Source: Plotosus lineatus (lineage: Eukaryota; Chordata; Actinopteri; Siluriformes; Plotosidae). Taken from it: a stretch of DNA of 64,000 bases. The notes under the pieces are model-generated. The model was not told the DNA's origin. It saw only the letters and a list, made by a program, of their open reading frames with translations, and made no database searches. Position numbers and translations under genes: made by a program. Within the stretch, counting starts at the first letter, position 1, and each line of letters starts with the position of its first letter. Where the stretch lies: NCBI GenBank assembly GCA_024760905.1, contig CM045731.1:48226001-48290000 (forward strand), given 5' to 3'. Below are positions 33,229 through 43,840 of the stretch, one piece after another.

Positions 33229-33315
33229 GTAAACCACAGATTTTAACTCGATGTCTGTTTTAAATACAGATGAGCAAAACATAAAATTTGAACTTTTTTT
33301 TCCTCCAATACTCAC

Positions 33316-33478
33316 TGAAGTTGTGTGCTATTTTCGCATTCAACAGGATTTCAACATGATTACTGGACTCTGCGATTGAAAAGCACCCCACATCTCTGAC
33401 TCCAAATTGCTCATACAGACGAGATGTGTCGATTTCAATTTCCCGAGGACTTCCCTGTGCCCACAATGACTTTGCAAT
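33316..33478 (-). CDS. Formin gene, FH2 exon (LYEQFGVRDVG)
   Basis: 54 full codons. 'IAKSLWAQGSPREIEIDTSR' is followed by 'LYEQFGVRDV' and 'SNHVEILLNAKIAHNF'. The 'iD...le.lF' step and the 'lld.kr..n..I' helix are hallmarks of the FH2 N-terminal part, and 'LWAQGS' fits the position of 'tiW..l'. The acceptor is 'gcttttacag' and the donor GTGAGT. It begins in phase 0 after 35236-35773 and leaves one base for the next exon. Confidence 0.93.
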
Positions 33479-33807
33479 CTGTAAAAGCAGGAAAAGCAGT
33501 CAATAGCTTCATTTCCTCCCACAGGAACCTGCAATAAATAAAGCATTGGCACAAACGATCCAAATCACAGCTCACATACGCCGCCTTGAATATACGAGTT
33601 CAGGGAAAATACAGTACACAGCATTCAGTCATGGTGGGCATTATAATAAATGTATGGGTTTATTCAACAAAAATGGGCTTGTGGGTAATAAGGCTATGAC
33701 AAATTTTTAATTCCATATCTATAAAGAGGTAAACATGATCTTGCAGGGACGTCTGAAGTTGCATTATACATGTGTTCTCCTAAATGAGGGAGCCTGAGGG
33801 GGGTAAT
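33479..33807. other. Intron sequence
   Basis: Nothing recognised between the FH2 exon and the next SINE. Confidence 0.4.
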
Positions 33808-34190
33808 CATTCATTCGTTTTCTAAGATGCATTCATTTTGTGGTCTTTCTTATCCTAATTAGGGTCACGGGGAGGCTGGCGCCCATTTCAGTCGATTCCG
33901 GGGAAGGGCAGGCTACACCCTGGAGAGATCACCAGGCAATCACAGGGAGGGCCAACAATCACACAACCACTCACAGTCACAGTCAAACCAAAGGGTGATT
34001 TGGAACAGCCAGTTTACCAACTGTGCATGTGTGTGAACTGTGGGAGGAAACCAGAATAACTGGATGAAACCCATGCAAAACGTGGAGAATGTGCAAACTC
34101 CACACAGAAGCACCCAAGCTGGGAATCGAGCTCAGGCTTTCTTGCTGTGAGATGGATGTGCTCACTACTACGCCACCATGACCATGCCGT
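33808..34190 (-). repeat. SINE-A copy, complete
   Basis: Tail 'cttatcctaattagggtcacgggg' to the head 'actactacgccaccatgaccatgcc'. A G-rich run follows at 34193-34216. Confidence 0.88.
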
Positions 34191-34261
34191 TGGGGGGTGG
34201 GGTGGGGTGGGGGGGTGTTAGATTTCATAATTTTATCTTATTACAACTGAGCAGAGCCTCA

Positions 34262-34345
34262 CTTAGGGGCTGCTGGTGTCGTGGTTAAGGTGCCGAGTTA
34301 ATATTCTCAAGGTTGTGGGTTTGAATCACGAGTAGACCTGTAGAA
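34262..34345 (+). repeat. Truncated tRNA-like SINE head
   Basis: 'gctggtgtcgtggttaaggtgccgagtt' and 'ggttgtgggtttgaatcacg' resemble the A and B boxes of the SINE-C type. No body follows. Confidence 0.5.
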
Positions 34346-34492
34346 ATAGAATAGGATTATGCAATATCACTGCAATAACTTCCTGCTCTTCTATTTCCTA
34401 ATTAAACTGTCCTGGTGATCTGAAATGAAAGGAAATAAAAGTAAAAGAACTGATGCAGCGTGACAAAATTTCGTTATAAAAGCCTTTAATAA

Positions 34493-34830
34493 GGGCAGCA
34501 TGGTGCTGTAGTGGTTAGCACGTCCGCCGCATAGCAAGATGGTTCAAGTCCCAAGCTAGGGCGTCTCTGTGTGGGGTTTGCATTTTTTTCCCTCATGCTT
34601 GCTTGGATTTTCTCTGGGTACTCCATCCTCCCACCATCCAAAACTATGTACATTAGGCTGTTCCAGAGCGCCCCTAAGTGCGAGTGTGAATGGTTGTGTG
34701 TTGCAACGGTCTGGTGGGCTCTTCAGCCTCCTCAGCCACCTCTACCCCACCTTCATCAGGTGTCGCTGAAATAGGTTCCAGGCGTCCCACTAGGCTAGTA
34801 GGATTTAGTTTGGCAAGTGAGAGTGTGAGA
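34493..34830 (+). repeat. SINE-A copy, complete
   Basis: Head 'gggcagcatggtgctgtagtggttagcacg' through 'ccaccatccaaaactatgtac' to 'agtttggcaagtgagag'. Confidence 0.85.
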
Positions 34831-34849
34831 CTTGAAGACAGTAATATAC

Positions 34850-35214
34850 TCATCTTCTCCTATTTTCCGAACCACTTTATCTGTTATTTTGTTTTGGGTA
34901 ACAGGGAGACTGGAGCCCATCTCAGCCAACCCTGAGCAATGGCAGGATAAACCATGAACAGTTTACCAGTCCATTGCAGAGCAACACATACACTACCATT
35001 CCCACTCATACCTAGAATTTGGAGCAGTCAGTTAGCCTAATGTGTATGTCTTTGGAGGGAGGGGGGGGCAAACCGGAGAACCCTGGGAAAACTCGCCCCC
35101 TCTCCAAGAACATGCAAACTCCAGACAGAAACGCCCTTTCCAAGCCCAGGACTCAAACATAGGGCCTTGTTGTGAGGCAGTTGTGCTGAACACTACATCA
35201 CTGTGCCCCCCAGT
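34850..35214 (-). repeat. SINE-A copy, complete
   Basis: Tail 'ccgaaccactttatctgttattttg' to the head 'gaacactacatcactgtgcc'. It ends 21 bp from the donor of the FH1 exon, so the donor lies just inside unique sequence. Confidence 0.85.
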
Positions 35215-35235
35215 AATATACTGCAGGTAGAATAC

Positions 35236-35773
35236 CTTGTCCTGAGTGATCACGTCCCAGTGAAATGCCTTGGTTCTCTTCTTTATTTTTTTTTTCTTGC
35301 CCTCATTTGGCAAAGGAGGTGGCACAGGAGGAGCAGGAATTGGAGCTGAAGTGGTCACTGGTGATTTCATGGGTGTAAGTCTCGGTTCTGGCTCTGCAGT
35401 CGTCACTGGCATGGATGGTAGTATTAACTCAGGCACCTGCTCTTGCTCCGAGGCAGGAAGGCACAGCAGCGGTTTGGGGGCTGGCTTGGCAGGTACATTT
35501 ATGGCATTTACACGGGGTCTTGGTATCGGCGGCACTAAAACAGATCCATGATTACTGTACACCTTGTCAGTCTCTGGTTCACTATCTCCTTCAGACTGAC
35601 ACTCTTTAATGGTTTCTGCCATCTCGGCAGATTCTCGGAGGTTTTCGTACACATGTGTGAATTGAGATTTGCGTTTCCAGTCCACGCATAACTTTTTTAT
35701 AGCTTTAACCCAGGAATTCCGCTCACGCCTAATGGCGTCCGTGCTCAACTGTCCATTTATTCGGACCCGGAAA
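35236..35773 (-). CDS. Formin gene, exon with end of second PH-like domain, linker, FH1 and start of FH2
   Basis: The largest exon, 179 codons. Residues 1-30 end the second PH-like domain: 'FRVRINGQL' strand, then 'RRERNSWVKAIKKLCVDWKR', the C-terminal PH helix with its conserved Trp. An acidic linker follows ('SEGDSEPETD'), then a proline-rich FH1 region with 'VPPIPRPR', 'PAKPAPKP' and 'APIPAPPVPPPLP', which would bind profilin-actin or SH3/WW domains. A basic stretch 'KKKKIKKRTK' leads into 'AFHWDVI', the FH2 lasso Trp motif. The acceptor is 'cttttctag' and the donor GTATTC. The FH1 is short compared with DIAPH or FMN proteins, so elongation may be slower. Confidence 0.95.
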
Positions 35774-36408
35774 CTAGAAAAGATCATCAGATTCGACTTT
35801 AACATTTTCAGAAATCTTGTTATGTACTATAACATTATGAAATCGTATTAAAGGGGCGATGTCATTGTTGTTTGAGGAAGATAGGCTAAATAACATTAAA
35901 GGGTACCTGTGGAGAATTAGTGTTATTAGCGATTTAAAACGATGACGTATAACATCAGCGATTCTTTCCGTTAACATCATTTTACGCCTGTTTTTAACAT
36001 GCGTGCAAGTGTTACAACTCTAGGCATGCTCAGTGACATGTTACCTTTCTGATTGGCTGTTCCAGCCTGGTAGGGACTGCAACATGTTGGACTGGCTGGG
36101 CTACATTACTGACGCATGTAGCATAACACATTATCAGCCAGTGCTAAGCTGCACAAACAACATGTGCAGGAATCACGGAAAACATTTCTTTTTGTTCCTA
36201 AACCAACTGACAATGCGAAATCCGAGTTGGCAAAATGTGAACTGTATAAGCCACTTTGGATTTAGCATCACATTCACAACTGGTAGCGTTCTCGTCCTCA
36301 GAGACACTAAAATGTAAGCACTACTATCTTCACAAGTTACGTCAACCTCGCCAAACTCTTTTACGTCATTTCCAAAGTAAAATGACTGCTAAGCTGCTAA
36401 TGTCGGTA
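35774..36408. other. Intron sequence
   Basis: Nothing recognised. No repeat or exon could be supported between the FH1 exon and the hAT target duplication. Confidence 0.4.
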
Positions 36409-36782
36409 GTTTAGCACAGGGTCCCCAACCACCGGTCCGCAGAAAAAATAATTCATTATTTCCGTTTTATTCATTATCGGAGGTTGAACAATCTTTATTT
36501 TTGAAAAATCTTTTATTTTGAAAAATGACCGGATTATCTCGGTTACATGTCGGTCATTTGAGCGATAAAATGTGACCCACAAGTCGACGGCACATGAACA
36601 GAGACGAGTTGGACATGTTTCAAACAATAGCGGGGATTTTGGGTGAGACTGAGTCTGAACCTTAATTCTCCCAGCTGTGGGTTTGGTTTTATTCTTTTTT
36701 TTTCTTTTTTTTTTATAGAAGTTCAAGCTCTACTTCCCAACTAACATTATTTCATCTGTTGAAAAATAATATTCATGGAGTG

Positions 36783-36786
<4 letters not shown>

Positions 36787-36842
<56 letters not shown>

Positions 36843-36866
36843 ATAATAATAATAATAATAATAATA
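36787..36866. repeat. (ATT)n then (AAT)n microsatellite
   Basis: About 18 ATT units switch to AAT units at 36841. It directly precedes the head of the SINE-D at 36868. Confidence 0.95.
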
Positions 36867-36867
36867 G

Positions 36868-37190
36868 GCGGGGAAGTGGTGGTCTGGTGGTATAGGGTGC
36901 TGGATTGCTGATCCTAAGGTTGGGGGTTCGAGTCCAACTCTCCACAGGGTTGTCACTGCCACCCCCCGAGTGCAGCTAACTGGGTTATCAAAGGCCGGCC
37001 ATGTGTCTATGGCTGTCTATGGTGTGAAGCATGTAAAAGAACCATTGCTGACTTTCGACAAGAGTAGGCTGCAAAGCCATGAGTGTGTTTCCGCCCTGCG
37101 ATGGCCTGGCGAGCTGTCCAGGGTGTACTCTGCCCTCGCCCGGAGTTGGCTGGGATGGGCACCAGCCTCCCCTAATTAGGATGAAGCGGT
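36868..37190 (+). repeat. SINE-D copy, tail type 1
   Basis: Head 'ggaagtggtggtctggtggtataggg', B box GGTTCGAGTCC, tail to 'ctaattaggatgaagcggtttcag'. Nested in the hAT-like element. Confidence 0.92.
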
Positions 37191-37231
37191 TTCAGATGAT
37201 GATGATGATAATAATAATAATTTATATAAAT

Positions 37232-37488
37232 AAACAGTGCAGTTAACTGGGTTATCAAAGGCGGGCCATGTCTCTCACTGTCTATGGTGACAGGCATGTA
37301 AAAGAACCATTGCTGACTTCGTAAAGAGGAGCTGCAAAGCTGTCAGCGTGTTTCTGTCCATTGCTACAAAAGGGTTGTGACAGGAAGGGCATCCGACGTA
37401 AAAACCTCTGCCAAATCAAATGTGCGAATCAGATGATTCGCTGTGGCGACTCCCGAGAAAAGGGAAAAAGCCGAAAGAAAGAAAGAAA
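37232..37488 (+). repeat. SINE-D body with tail type 2, head missing
   Basis: Starts at 'cagtgcagttaactgggttatc'. The tail reads 'ggaagggcatccgacgtaaaaac' to 'attcgctgtggcgactcc' and 'aaaaagccgaaagaaag', matching the RTE-like LINE end in sense orientation. Confidence 0.9.
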
Positions 37489-37630
37489 AATGATATTTAC
37501 AATATAAACAATATATGATACACACACACACACACACACCCTCGCCCACCCATCCCCAGGGTCCGCAGTAAAATTGTCAAACGTTGACCGATCCGCGGTG
37601 ATAAAAAGGTTGGGGAGCCCTGGTTTTGCA

Positions 37631-37918
37631 CACTACTGGTAATCCAAGGATGAAATTATCCAGTTTCGCACTTTTTATAGTCATTTACGTTAAAAATAAT
37701 TGTGCATAGCGCTTGAAAGTGTTACATACACACAAATTAGGCTGTAAATATGACCGGTACCGTACACTTTAGAGGTGTTATCCAAAAAAATATCCAATCA
37801 AACGAACACAGTAATATTTTGAAAATATAGTACATATCAATTCAACCCTTTGGCAACTAAACTTGAATAAACATCATGGCACCGCCCCTTTATTTAAAGA
37901 TTTTGTTGTGAAACTCAC
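37631..37918. other. Intron sequence
   Basis: Nothing recognised between the hAT target duplication and the PH exon. Confidence 0.4.
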
Positions 37919-38113
37919 TGAAACTCATTCTTGTTAGTAAGAAGCATAAACAGAGAATCACAGGTGGGATGACTTTCGACACTGGCGTTGCCGTCAGAGA
38001 AATGAATAATGATTGGCAGGTTGGTGGACATGGGGGCATCCACGTCAAGGTCAGCTCGGGAGTACCCTGTCGAGAGTAGAGTGAGGTGTCCTGTATGGAG
38101 ATGCGCCTCATAC
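37919..38113 (-). CDS. Formin gene, exon with core of second PH-like domain
   Basis: 64 full codons. 'YEAHLHTGHLTLLSTGYSRA' is followed by 'LPIIIHFSDGNASVESHPTC' and 'DSLFMLLTNKNEF'. Together with 'EGQLFLQRGG..SFKWKK' from the exon at 42457-42608 and 'FRVRI...WVKAIKK' from 35236-35773 it forms a complete PH-like fold: strands 1-2 with W-K-K, central strands, and a terminal helix with Trp. The acceptor is 'ttgtccag' and the donor GTGAGT. Its first base completes Lys, and its last two bases plus one from the next exon make His. Confidence 0.9.
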
Positions 38114-38214
38114 CTGGACAACAAACCATTGATATAAAATCACATAAAAGCCTGTCATACATTATACGCACAATTATTCATCCAATCAACAGCAGTGATA
38201 CCGAACCTGTCATG

Positions 38215-38340
38215 AGTTCATTAATTTGCAGAACTGCTTAATCCATGTAGGGTTGTAAGGAGACTCCAGCTTATCTCAGCCTCTGACCACCATGAACAGC
38301 TCACGGGTCCATCGCTGGGCTAACATATACAGTTATTCAC
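38215..38340 (-). repeat. SINE-A fragment
   Basis: Tail 'actgcttaatccatgtaggg' to 'catcgctgggctaacatatac', followed at once by a second copy. Confidence 0.65.
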
Positions 38341-38645
38341 TCACTGACTGATTTGCCAAACTTCTTAATCCAGCTGGGGTTATTGGGCGGCTGAAGCCTA
38401 TCTCAGCTGACATTGGGTGAATGCGGGGTACAACCTGAACACCCGACCAGACCAGTGCCAAGCACACACACATCCATTCACAATCACACTCATACCTTGG
38501 AGCAATTAGGAACAGCTAGTTATCCTATTGGGCATGTATTTGGACTGCCAAAGGAAACCAGACTACCCAGAGGAACCCAACTCAAGTACATTGAAAACGT
38601 ACAAACTTTAAACAAAAATGCCCTCATTAGGGATTCTGAGAGGGA
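38341..38645 (-). repeat. SINE-A copy, head decayed
   Basis: Tail 'acttcttaatccagctgggg' through 'ggtacaacctgaacacccgacc' to 'cagaggaacccaactcaagtac'. Confidence 0.75.
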
Positions 38646-38651
38646 CATCAA

Positions 38652-38998
38652 CAAGGTGTGATTATCAAAATGGAGATCACAAGTTCAAATCTGGGTCGAT
38701 TCCACAACCATCAGCATCCTGGAGTCCATAGAGCTATTTGGCCGAAGGAGGGATAGCATACGATCCCCTATCAATCACAGCGTTCATCAGCCAATGAATG
38801 GCATCTGTGAGCTCATTCATACAAAAGTGGTGGATAGCGAATTCACTCCAAGGGTGTCAGGCAGGTGGCAGCATCGTATGTCATGGAGGGAACGAGTGCA
38901 TTTTTATGCCCCTCCCTGGTCGGCATGTCTAATATGATAGGAAGGCAACTCTTGGTTGGAGAGAATTAGATATGACTAAAAATTAGGAGGGATTTTTT
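38652..38998 (+). repeat. SINE-F copy
   Basis: 'aggtgtgattatcaaaatggagatcacaagttcaaatc'-type head, body 'ggcatctgtgagctcattcatac', tail 'gagaattagatatgactaaaaattagg'. Confidence 0.72.
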
Positions 38999-39009
38999 TA
39001 ATAAAATAA

Positions 39010-39115
39010 ATAAATTAATTAACGAATGCTGTTGCTAAGCCCTAGACTTGAACCTTTAAACTTTGTGCTGTAAGGCAGATGTGCTGAGCACTTCACCACC
39101 ATAACGCCCAAGTTC
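39010..39115 (-). repeat. SINE-A head fragment
   Basis: 'ttgtgctgtaaggcagatgtgctgagcacttcaccaccataacgcc' is the reversed tRNA-like head. No body is present. Confidence 0.65.
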
Positions 39116-39506
39116 ATATCATCAGACAGTTATTATTAACACAGCTCAGAGTGGTTCTTTAAAGAGCACATTAAAAAGAAGTCAGCATCATCACTGAAAC
39201 GGTTTCCCGTGATTACCTCCACCTCGTTCTCCTGTAGATAACATTTGCGTCCTTGTGTAGATACCTCGTTTTTCATTTCCCTATGTATTGCGACGTAATT
39301 TCCTTCTGCATTCTCAAATCATTTCTTATCACAAGTGTTCAGCATTTCACCAGCTTCTGTTTTTAATTTCATTTTGTACACCTTTTGACTTTATCTAATA
39401 GTTGCTTGTATTTAAATATTGCGAAAGGCTTCACCTTATAAGTCCATAAGTCGTCACCTCAGTCGTTTTTCCTCGTTTTGTACTGTTATAGTCTGAAACT
39501 AATACT
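39116..39506. other. Intron sequence
   Basis: Nothing recognised. Confidence 0.4.
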
Positions 39507-40188
39507 GGGCAGTGGTGTCCTGGTGGTATAGGGCCCTGGATTGCTGATCCTAGGGTTGGGGGTTCAATTCGTACTCTCCACAAGGTTATCACTCCCCCCC
39601 CCCCCCCCCCCCCCCCCAGTGCAGCTAACTGGGTTATCAAAGGCAGGCCATGTCTCTCACTGTCTATGGTGAGAGGTTCATGTAAAAGAACCATTGCTGA
39701 CTTTCATAAAGAGTAGCTACAAAGCCGCAGCGTGTTTCTGTCCCTTGCTAAAGGGTTGTGCCAGGAAGGGCATCCGACGTAAAAAGGTAAAGGTAGGTAA
39801 AGTCTGTTCGGCTTTTTTAACGCAAGCCTAGTGGCTCATCAAGCCGGTGCTTATCCCCGGTTTCCGTAGAGTGAAGCGACCATGAGTTCAACTCCTCCTG
39901 GATGGGACGCTAGTCCATCACAGGTTATCTTCCCAGTATATTTTTACTGGTACCAATTTATACTGCTGGGTGAACAGAGGCACACATGTGGTTAAGACCT
40001 TGCCCAGGGGTCTTAGCACAGTGGGGGGGTCTAACTGGGATTCGAACCCACAACCTCCCGATCATGAGCCCAGCACCCTAACCACTACACCATTGGCCCC
40101 TATTTGATGTAAAAACCTATGCCAAATCAAAAGTGCAAATAATTCGCTGTGGTGATTCGTGAAAAAGGGAAAAAGCCTAAAGGAAATC
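39507..40188 (+). repeat. SINE-D copy, tail type 2, split by SINE-B
   Basis: Head and body at 39507-39787, including a C run of about 24 (39593-39617) where other copies have about 6. The tail resumes at 40104-40188 ('tgatgtaaaaacctatgcc' to 'gtgaaaaagggaaaaagcc'). 'gacgtaaaaa' and 'gatgtaaaaa' flank the nested SINE-B. Confidence 0.9.
39788..40100 (-). repeat. SINE-B copy nested in SINE-D
   Basis: From 'aggtaaagtctgttcggctttttt'-type 3' end to the head 'taaccactacaccattggcccc'. Confidence 0.9.
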
Positions 40189-40304
40189 TCATCATAGTCT
40201 GAAACTAATACCAAGTGGACTGAAATCGTGTGTCGTGAATCTACACAAAAAAACCCCATCAGATTTAAAGTACGAACAAAAAAATTGAATAATACCCCAC
40301 TATT

Positions 40305-40552
40305 CATTCATTCATTTTCTGAACCGCTTAATCATAATTAAGGTTGCAGGGAGGCTTTTGCCCATCTTAGCCATCTCAAGGCAAGGGCAGAGTACACCCT
40401 GGAAAGCTGCCAGACCATCGCAGAGCAGAAGCACTCTGACGGCTATGCAGCCTCCTCTTGACCAAAATCAGCAATGGTTTTTTTACATGCCTCACATGGC
40501 CGGTCTTTTGTAAACCAGTTAGCTGTCCTGGGGGTACTCCTGCCATTGGAGG
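40305..40552 (-). repeat. SINE-D copy, tail type 1, head missing
   Basis: 'cattttctgaaccgcttaatc' to 'taaaccagttagctgtcctggggg'. The tRNA-like head is absent. Confidence 0.82.
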
Positions 40553-40706
40553 GAAAAAAACAATTCTAATGTTTTGTTGGAGTATACAGTCTTCCTGGCA
40601 TTGTTTCTCCAGTTGGTCCAGTCAAGGCTCAGCAACATTAACGTGGCAATGAAAGGAAGCTCGTGAATGTACTGAATGAGCAAGTTATCACACCTTTCCT
40701 GATGGT

Positions 40707-41044
40707 TCAGTTCATTTTCTGTAACCGCTTCATCCTAATTAGGGTCACGGGGAGGCTGATGCCCATCCCAGCCAACTCAGGGCGAGGGCAGAGTACACCC
40801 TGGACAGCTCGCCAGGCCATTGCAGGGCGGAAACACGCTGACGGCTTTGCAGCCTACTCGTCGAAAGTCAGCAATGGTTCTTTTACATGCCTCACACCAT
40901 AGACAGTGAGAGACAAGGCTGGCCTTTGATAACCCAGTTAGCTGGACTGGGGGGGACAGTGACAACCTTGTGGAGAGTGGGACTCGAACCCCCAACCTTT
41001 GGATCAGCGATCCGGCGCCTTATACCACTAGACCACCACTGCCC
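40707..41044 (-). repeat. SINE-D copy, tail type 1, with perfect 14-bp duplication
   Basis: Complete. The duplications CCTTTCCTGATGGT at 40693-40706 and 41045-41058 are identical. Confidence 0.95.
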
Positions 41045-41209
41045 CCTTTCCTGATGGTACAGATGTAAAATTGAGGCTTATGTAGTGAAAGGGTGGCTTC
41101 GGAAGCATGAAGAATCATTTTCACAGATGTATTGGCACCCCACTCCTGACCTTAACCGAGTTGAAAGTCTTTGAGATGTGCTGGAGACGACTTCAGGGAG
41201 TTTTAGATT

Positions 41210-41523
41210 CCGTTCATCTAATTATTTTCTGAACCGCTTAATCCTAAATAGGATCATGGCAATTCTGCCTCCCATCACAGCCAACACTGGGTGAGGGTGG
41301 ACTACACCCTGAACAGCTCATCAGGCCATCACAGGGCAGAAATGCACAGCATATGCATTTGCAGTTACTCCTGATGAAAGTCAGCAATGGTTCTTTGATG
41401 TGAACCTCACACCACAGACAGTGAGAGACACGGCCGGTCTTTGATAGCCCAGTTAGCTGCACTTGGGGGGGGGGCAGTGACAACCGTTGACAGTGGGGCT
41501 TGAACCCCCAACCTTGGGACCCA
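41210..41523 (-). repeat. SINE-D copy, tail type 1, head shortened
   Basis: 'ttattttctgaaccgcttaatcc' to 'gcttgaacccccaaccttggg'. The first about 50 bp of the head are lost. Confidence 0.88.
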
Positions 41524-41702
41524 ACCCCAACTCGCTGCCAGTGAATTGACGATGTCTGTCAAAAAACTTTTTTTTTAATCTAGTTCTTGAGGAAAATAAA
41601 TGTGTTGATGTTGCTTAATTTTTTTTCAAAACAATGCCATGACACTATAATCAAAGGTAAATACAGTACAGTCCAACAAAAGATATGTGTCTGCCACTTT
41701 TT

Positions 41703-41738
<36 letters not shown>

Positions 41739-42034
41739 TGTGACCGTATAAGTAGTCGCATACACTGCTGAAGCCTAAAACGTTCTTGCATAACCAGCTT
41801 ACCTCAGAAGTAACATAATTAGTTCAATGAAAGCAAAGTACGTATAATTATGTCTCAAGTCTCCCCAGTACAAATACTTGGCCAAAGGGTTTAAAAGAGA
41901 GCTTCTGAAAATCAGCAGGGTGGTTTAATATGTAAATCAGACTAATATTTTACTCTTGGACTTGAATTTTAAATGAAAATAATACTGTACTTATTGCTGT
42001 CCGTGATTAGTACTGTATATAATTTCATTATAAT
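41524..42034. other. Intron sequence with (TA)n
   Basis: A TA run at 41707-41733. Otherwise nothing recognised. Confidence 0.5.
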
Positions 42035-42338
42035 TTCTTTTTTTACCGCTTTGTCCTTAAGTGGGTTGTGGGAAGGCTGCAGCCTTTCCTAGTCAACGAT
42101 CTCTGAAGGCAGGGTACATCCTGAACAGCCGCAACCACACCCAGGATGATCAACAATATCCACTTAGCCTAAAATGCATGTCTTCGGACTGCCGAAAAAG
42201 ACCAGCGTGCACAGAGGAAACCCACGCAAGCACAGAAAGAACAAGAAAACTCCACAGAGAAATGACCTCACCTCAAACCCACGATCTTCTTCCTGTTAGG
42301 CAGACATGCTAATCCCTACACCACCATGCCGCCCCTAT
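42035..42338 (-). repeat. SINE-A copy
   Basis: Tail 'accgctttgtccttaagtggg' to the head 'gcagacatgctaatccctacaccaccatgccgcc'. Confidence 0.82.
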
Positions 42339-42456
42339 TGTGACGATTTGTACTATTATTGCGTAGAGTCACCAGCTGGTCATGGGTCCATTCAGCCATT
42401 GAGCTGATTTATGATTCTAATTTAGACAAGAATTAATGAAGCTAATGTGGTCATAC

Positions 42457-42608
42457 TTCTTCCATTTGAAGGATGCTAGCCCTCCTCGCTGCAGGAACAG
42501 CTGGCCCTCACGTAGCTTTTCTGGGAACACTGCTGTATCTTTTGACTTCTCAGGAATATCTACAGGCTGGATGTTCCTGTAAATAATCTGATTTATCAGG
42601 TCCAGCAT
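42457..42608 (-). CDS. Formin gene, exon ending first PH-like domain and opening the second
   Basis: 50 full codons. 'MLDLINQIIYRN' continues the C-terminal helix of the first PH-like domain after 'SPQDKHK' from 46014-46187. The linker 'IQPVDIPEKSKDTAVFPEK' follows, then 'LREGQLFLQRGGLASFKWKK', a typical start of a PH domain (a 'kEG.L..r.....W.k' pattern). The acceptor is 'ctctctctag' and the donor GTATGA. It starts in phase 0 and leaves two bases for the next exon. Without splicing, a stop is reached 10 codons after the donor. Confidence 0.9.
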
Positions 42609-42892
42609 CTAGAGAGAGCAGAAATATTTCCATGTTAGAGGTATACATGAAGCAATTTTAAATATTTATCTGGGAATAGATACCAGATACCACACTGCAT
42701 CTATCTTGGTTTGTTTCTGTTTACTGCTCTAAATATTTGTTGGCTAATCCTTAATGTGTATGTTTGTTTTGTTTTTCCTAATGAACCAATTCAAACCTTG
42801 ACCAGTTCGTTAGACCATCACAGAGCTAACAGGCACACAACCATTCACACTCACACTCACATCTAAGGGCAACTGAGAATATCCGGCTAGCC

Positions 42893-43840
42893 CAGTGTTT
42901 CTCAAATAGTGCCCCCCCTCCAAAAAAAGCCCCTATGATGCCAGAGGGAGTGCGTATGACCCTGGGGAACATGCTTTTCTGGAATTCTGTACAAGAATTA
43001 AGTGTAATTGCACCTCCGCTCCACTAGTTGGCAGTGGCGCTCTCTTTGTCGTGCTACGGTGTAGTGGTTGTTCACACGAGCAAACGATCTAAAGTGCAGT
43101 AAACAACCCCTCAAGAAACAATATGGTAAATTTTCAAATAGAAACGAAGAGGAAGGTGGACAAAGATGGAGATATTAAGACACAAATAAGTTGAATGAGT
43201 TTAAATAGAGGGGCGGTGGTGGTCTAGTGGTATAAGGCGCCGGATCGCTGATCCAAAGGTTGGGGGTTTGAGTCCCACTCTCCACAAGGTTGTCACTGTC
43301 CCCCCCAGGGCAGCTAACTGGGTTATCATAGGCCGGCCACGTCTCTCACTGTCTATGGTGTGAGGCATGTAAAAGAACCATTGCTGACTTTCCACAAGAG
43401 TAGCTGCAAAGCCGTCAGCGTGTTTCCGCCCTGTGATGGCCTGGCGAGCTGTCCAGAGTGTACTCTGCCCTCGCCCTGAGTTGGCTGGGATGGGCACCAG
43501 CCTCCCCCGCGACCCTAATTAGGATGAAGCGGTTACAAAAAATGAACTGATGAGTTTAAATAGGGATGTGTTTTTTTATTTCAGGAACATTGGTGCACTT
43601 TAAATCTTTTCTATTGCAGATTAAAAAGCAATGTTAATGAAGTTTTTCTTTATTGTAAGTTGAACTCTATTTATTTCTTTTTTGTTTCTAATGTTAATAA
43701 AGATACAATGTTATACAGAGGTGTACGAACAACAATTTTATAGACAAGTACTGTAATAGTCGCTCGCGGTGCGGTAAGGGGGTGTGAAATGTTTTTTTCT
43801 TACTAGGGGGGGCGCCACAGTACATAATTCAGAAGCACTG
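42893..43840. mobile_element. hAT-like non-autonomous element with 8-bp duplication
   Basis: End inverted repeats: 'CAGTGTTTCTCAAATAGTGC' at left and, in reverse, 'CAGTGCTTCTGAATTATGT' at right. The 8-bp flanks GGCTAGCC (42885-42892) and AGCTAGCC (43841-43848) differ at one base. The insertion splits a SINE-A and itself holds a SINE-D (43209-43549). No transposase frame was seen. Confidence 0.9.
43209..43549 (+). repeat. SINE-D copy, tail type 1, with perfect 14-bp duplication
   Basis: Complete. Duplications ATGAGTTTAAATAG at 43195-43208 and 43550-43563. It is the youngest layer of a SINE-A / hAT / SINE-D stack. Confidence 0.95.

Larger units (their letters stand above)
36417..37622. mobile_element. 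hAT-like non-autonomous element with nested SINEs
   Basis: End inverted repeats: 'CAGGGTCCCCAACCACCGGT' at left and, in reverse, 'CAGGGCTCCCCAACCTTTTT' at right. The 8-bp flanks GTTTAGCA (36409-36416) and GTTTTGCA (37623-37630) differ at one base, as expected for an older hAT insertion. No transposase is left. It contains an ATT/AAT microsatellite and two SINE-D pieces. Confidence 0.85.
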
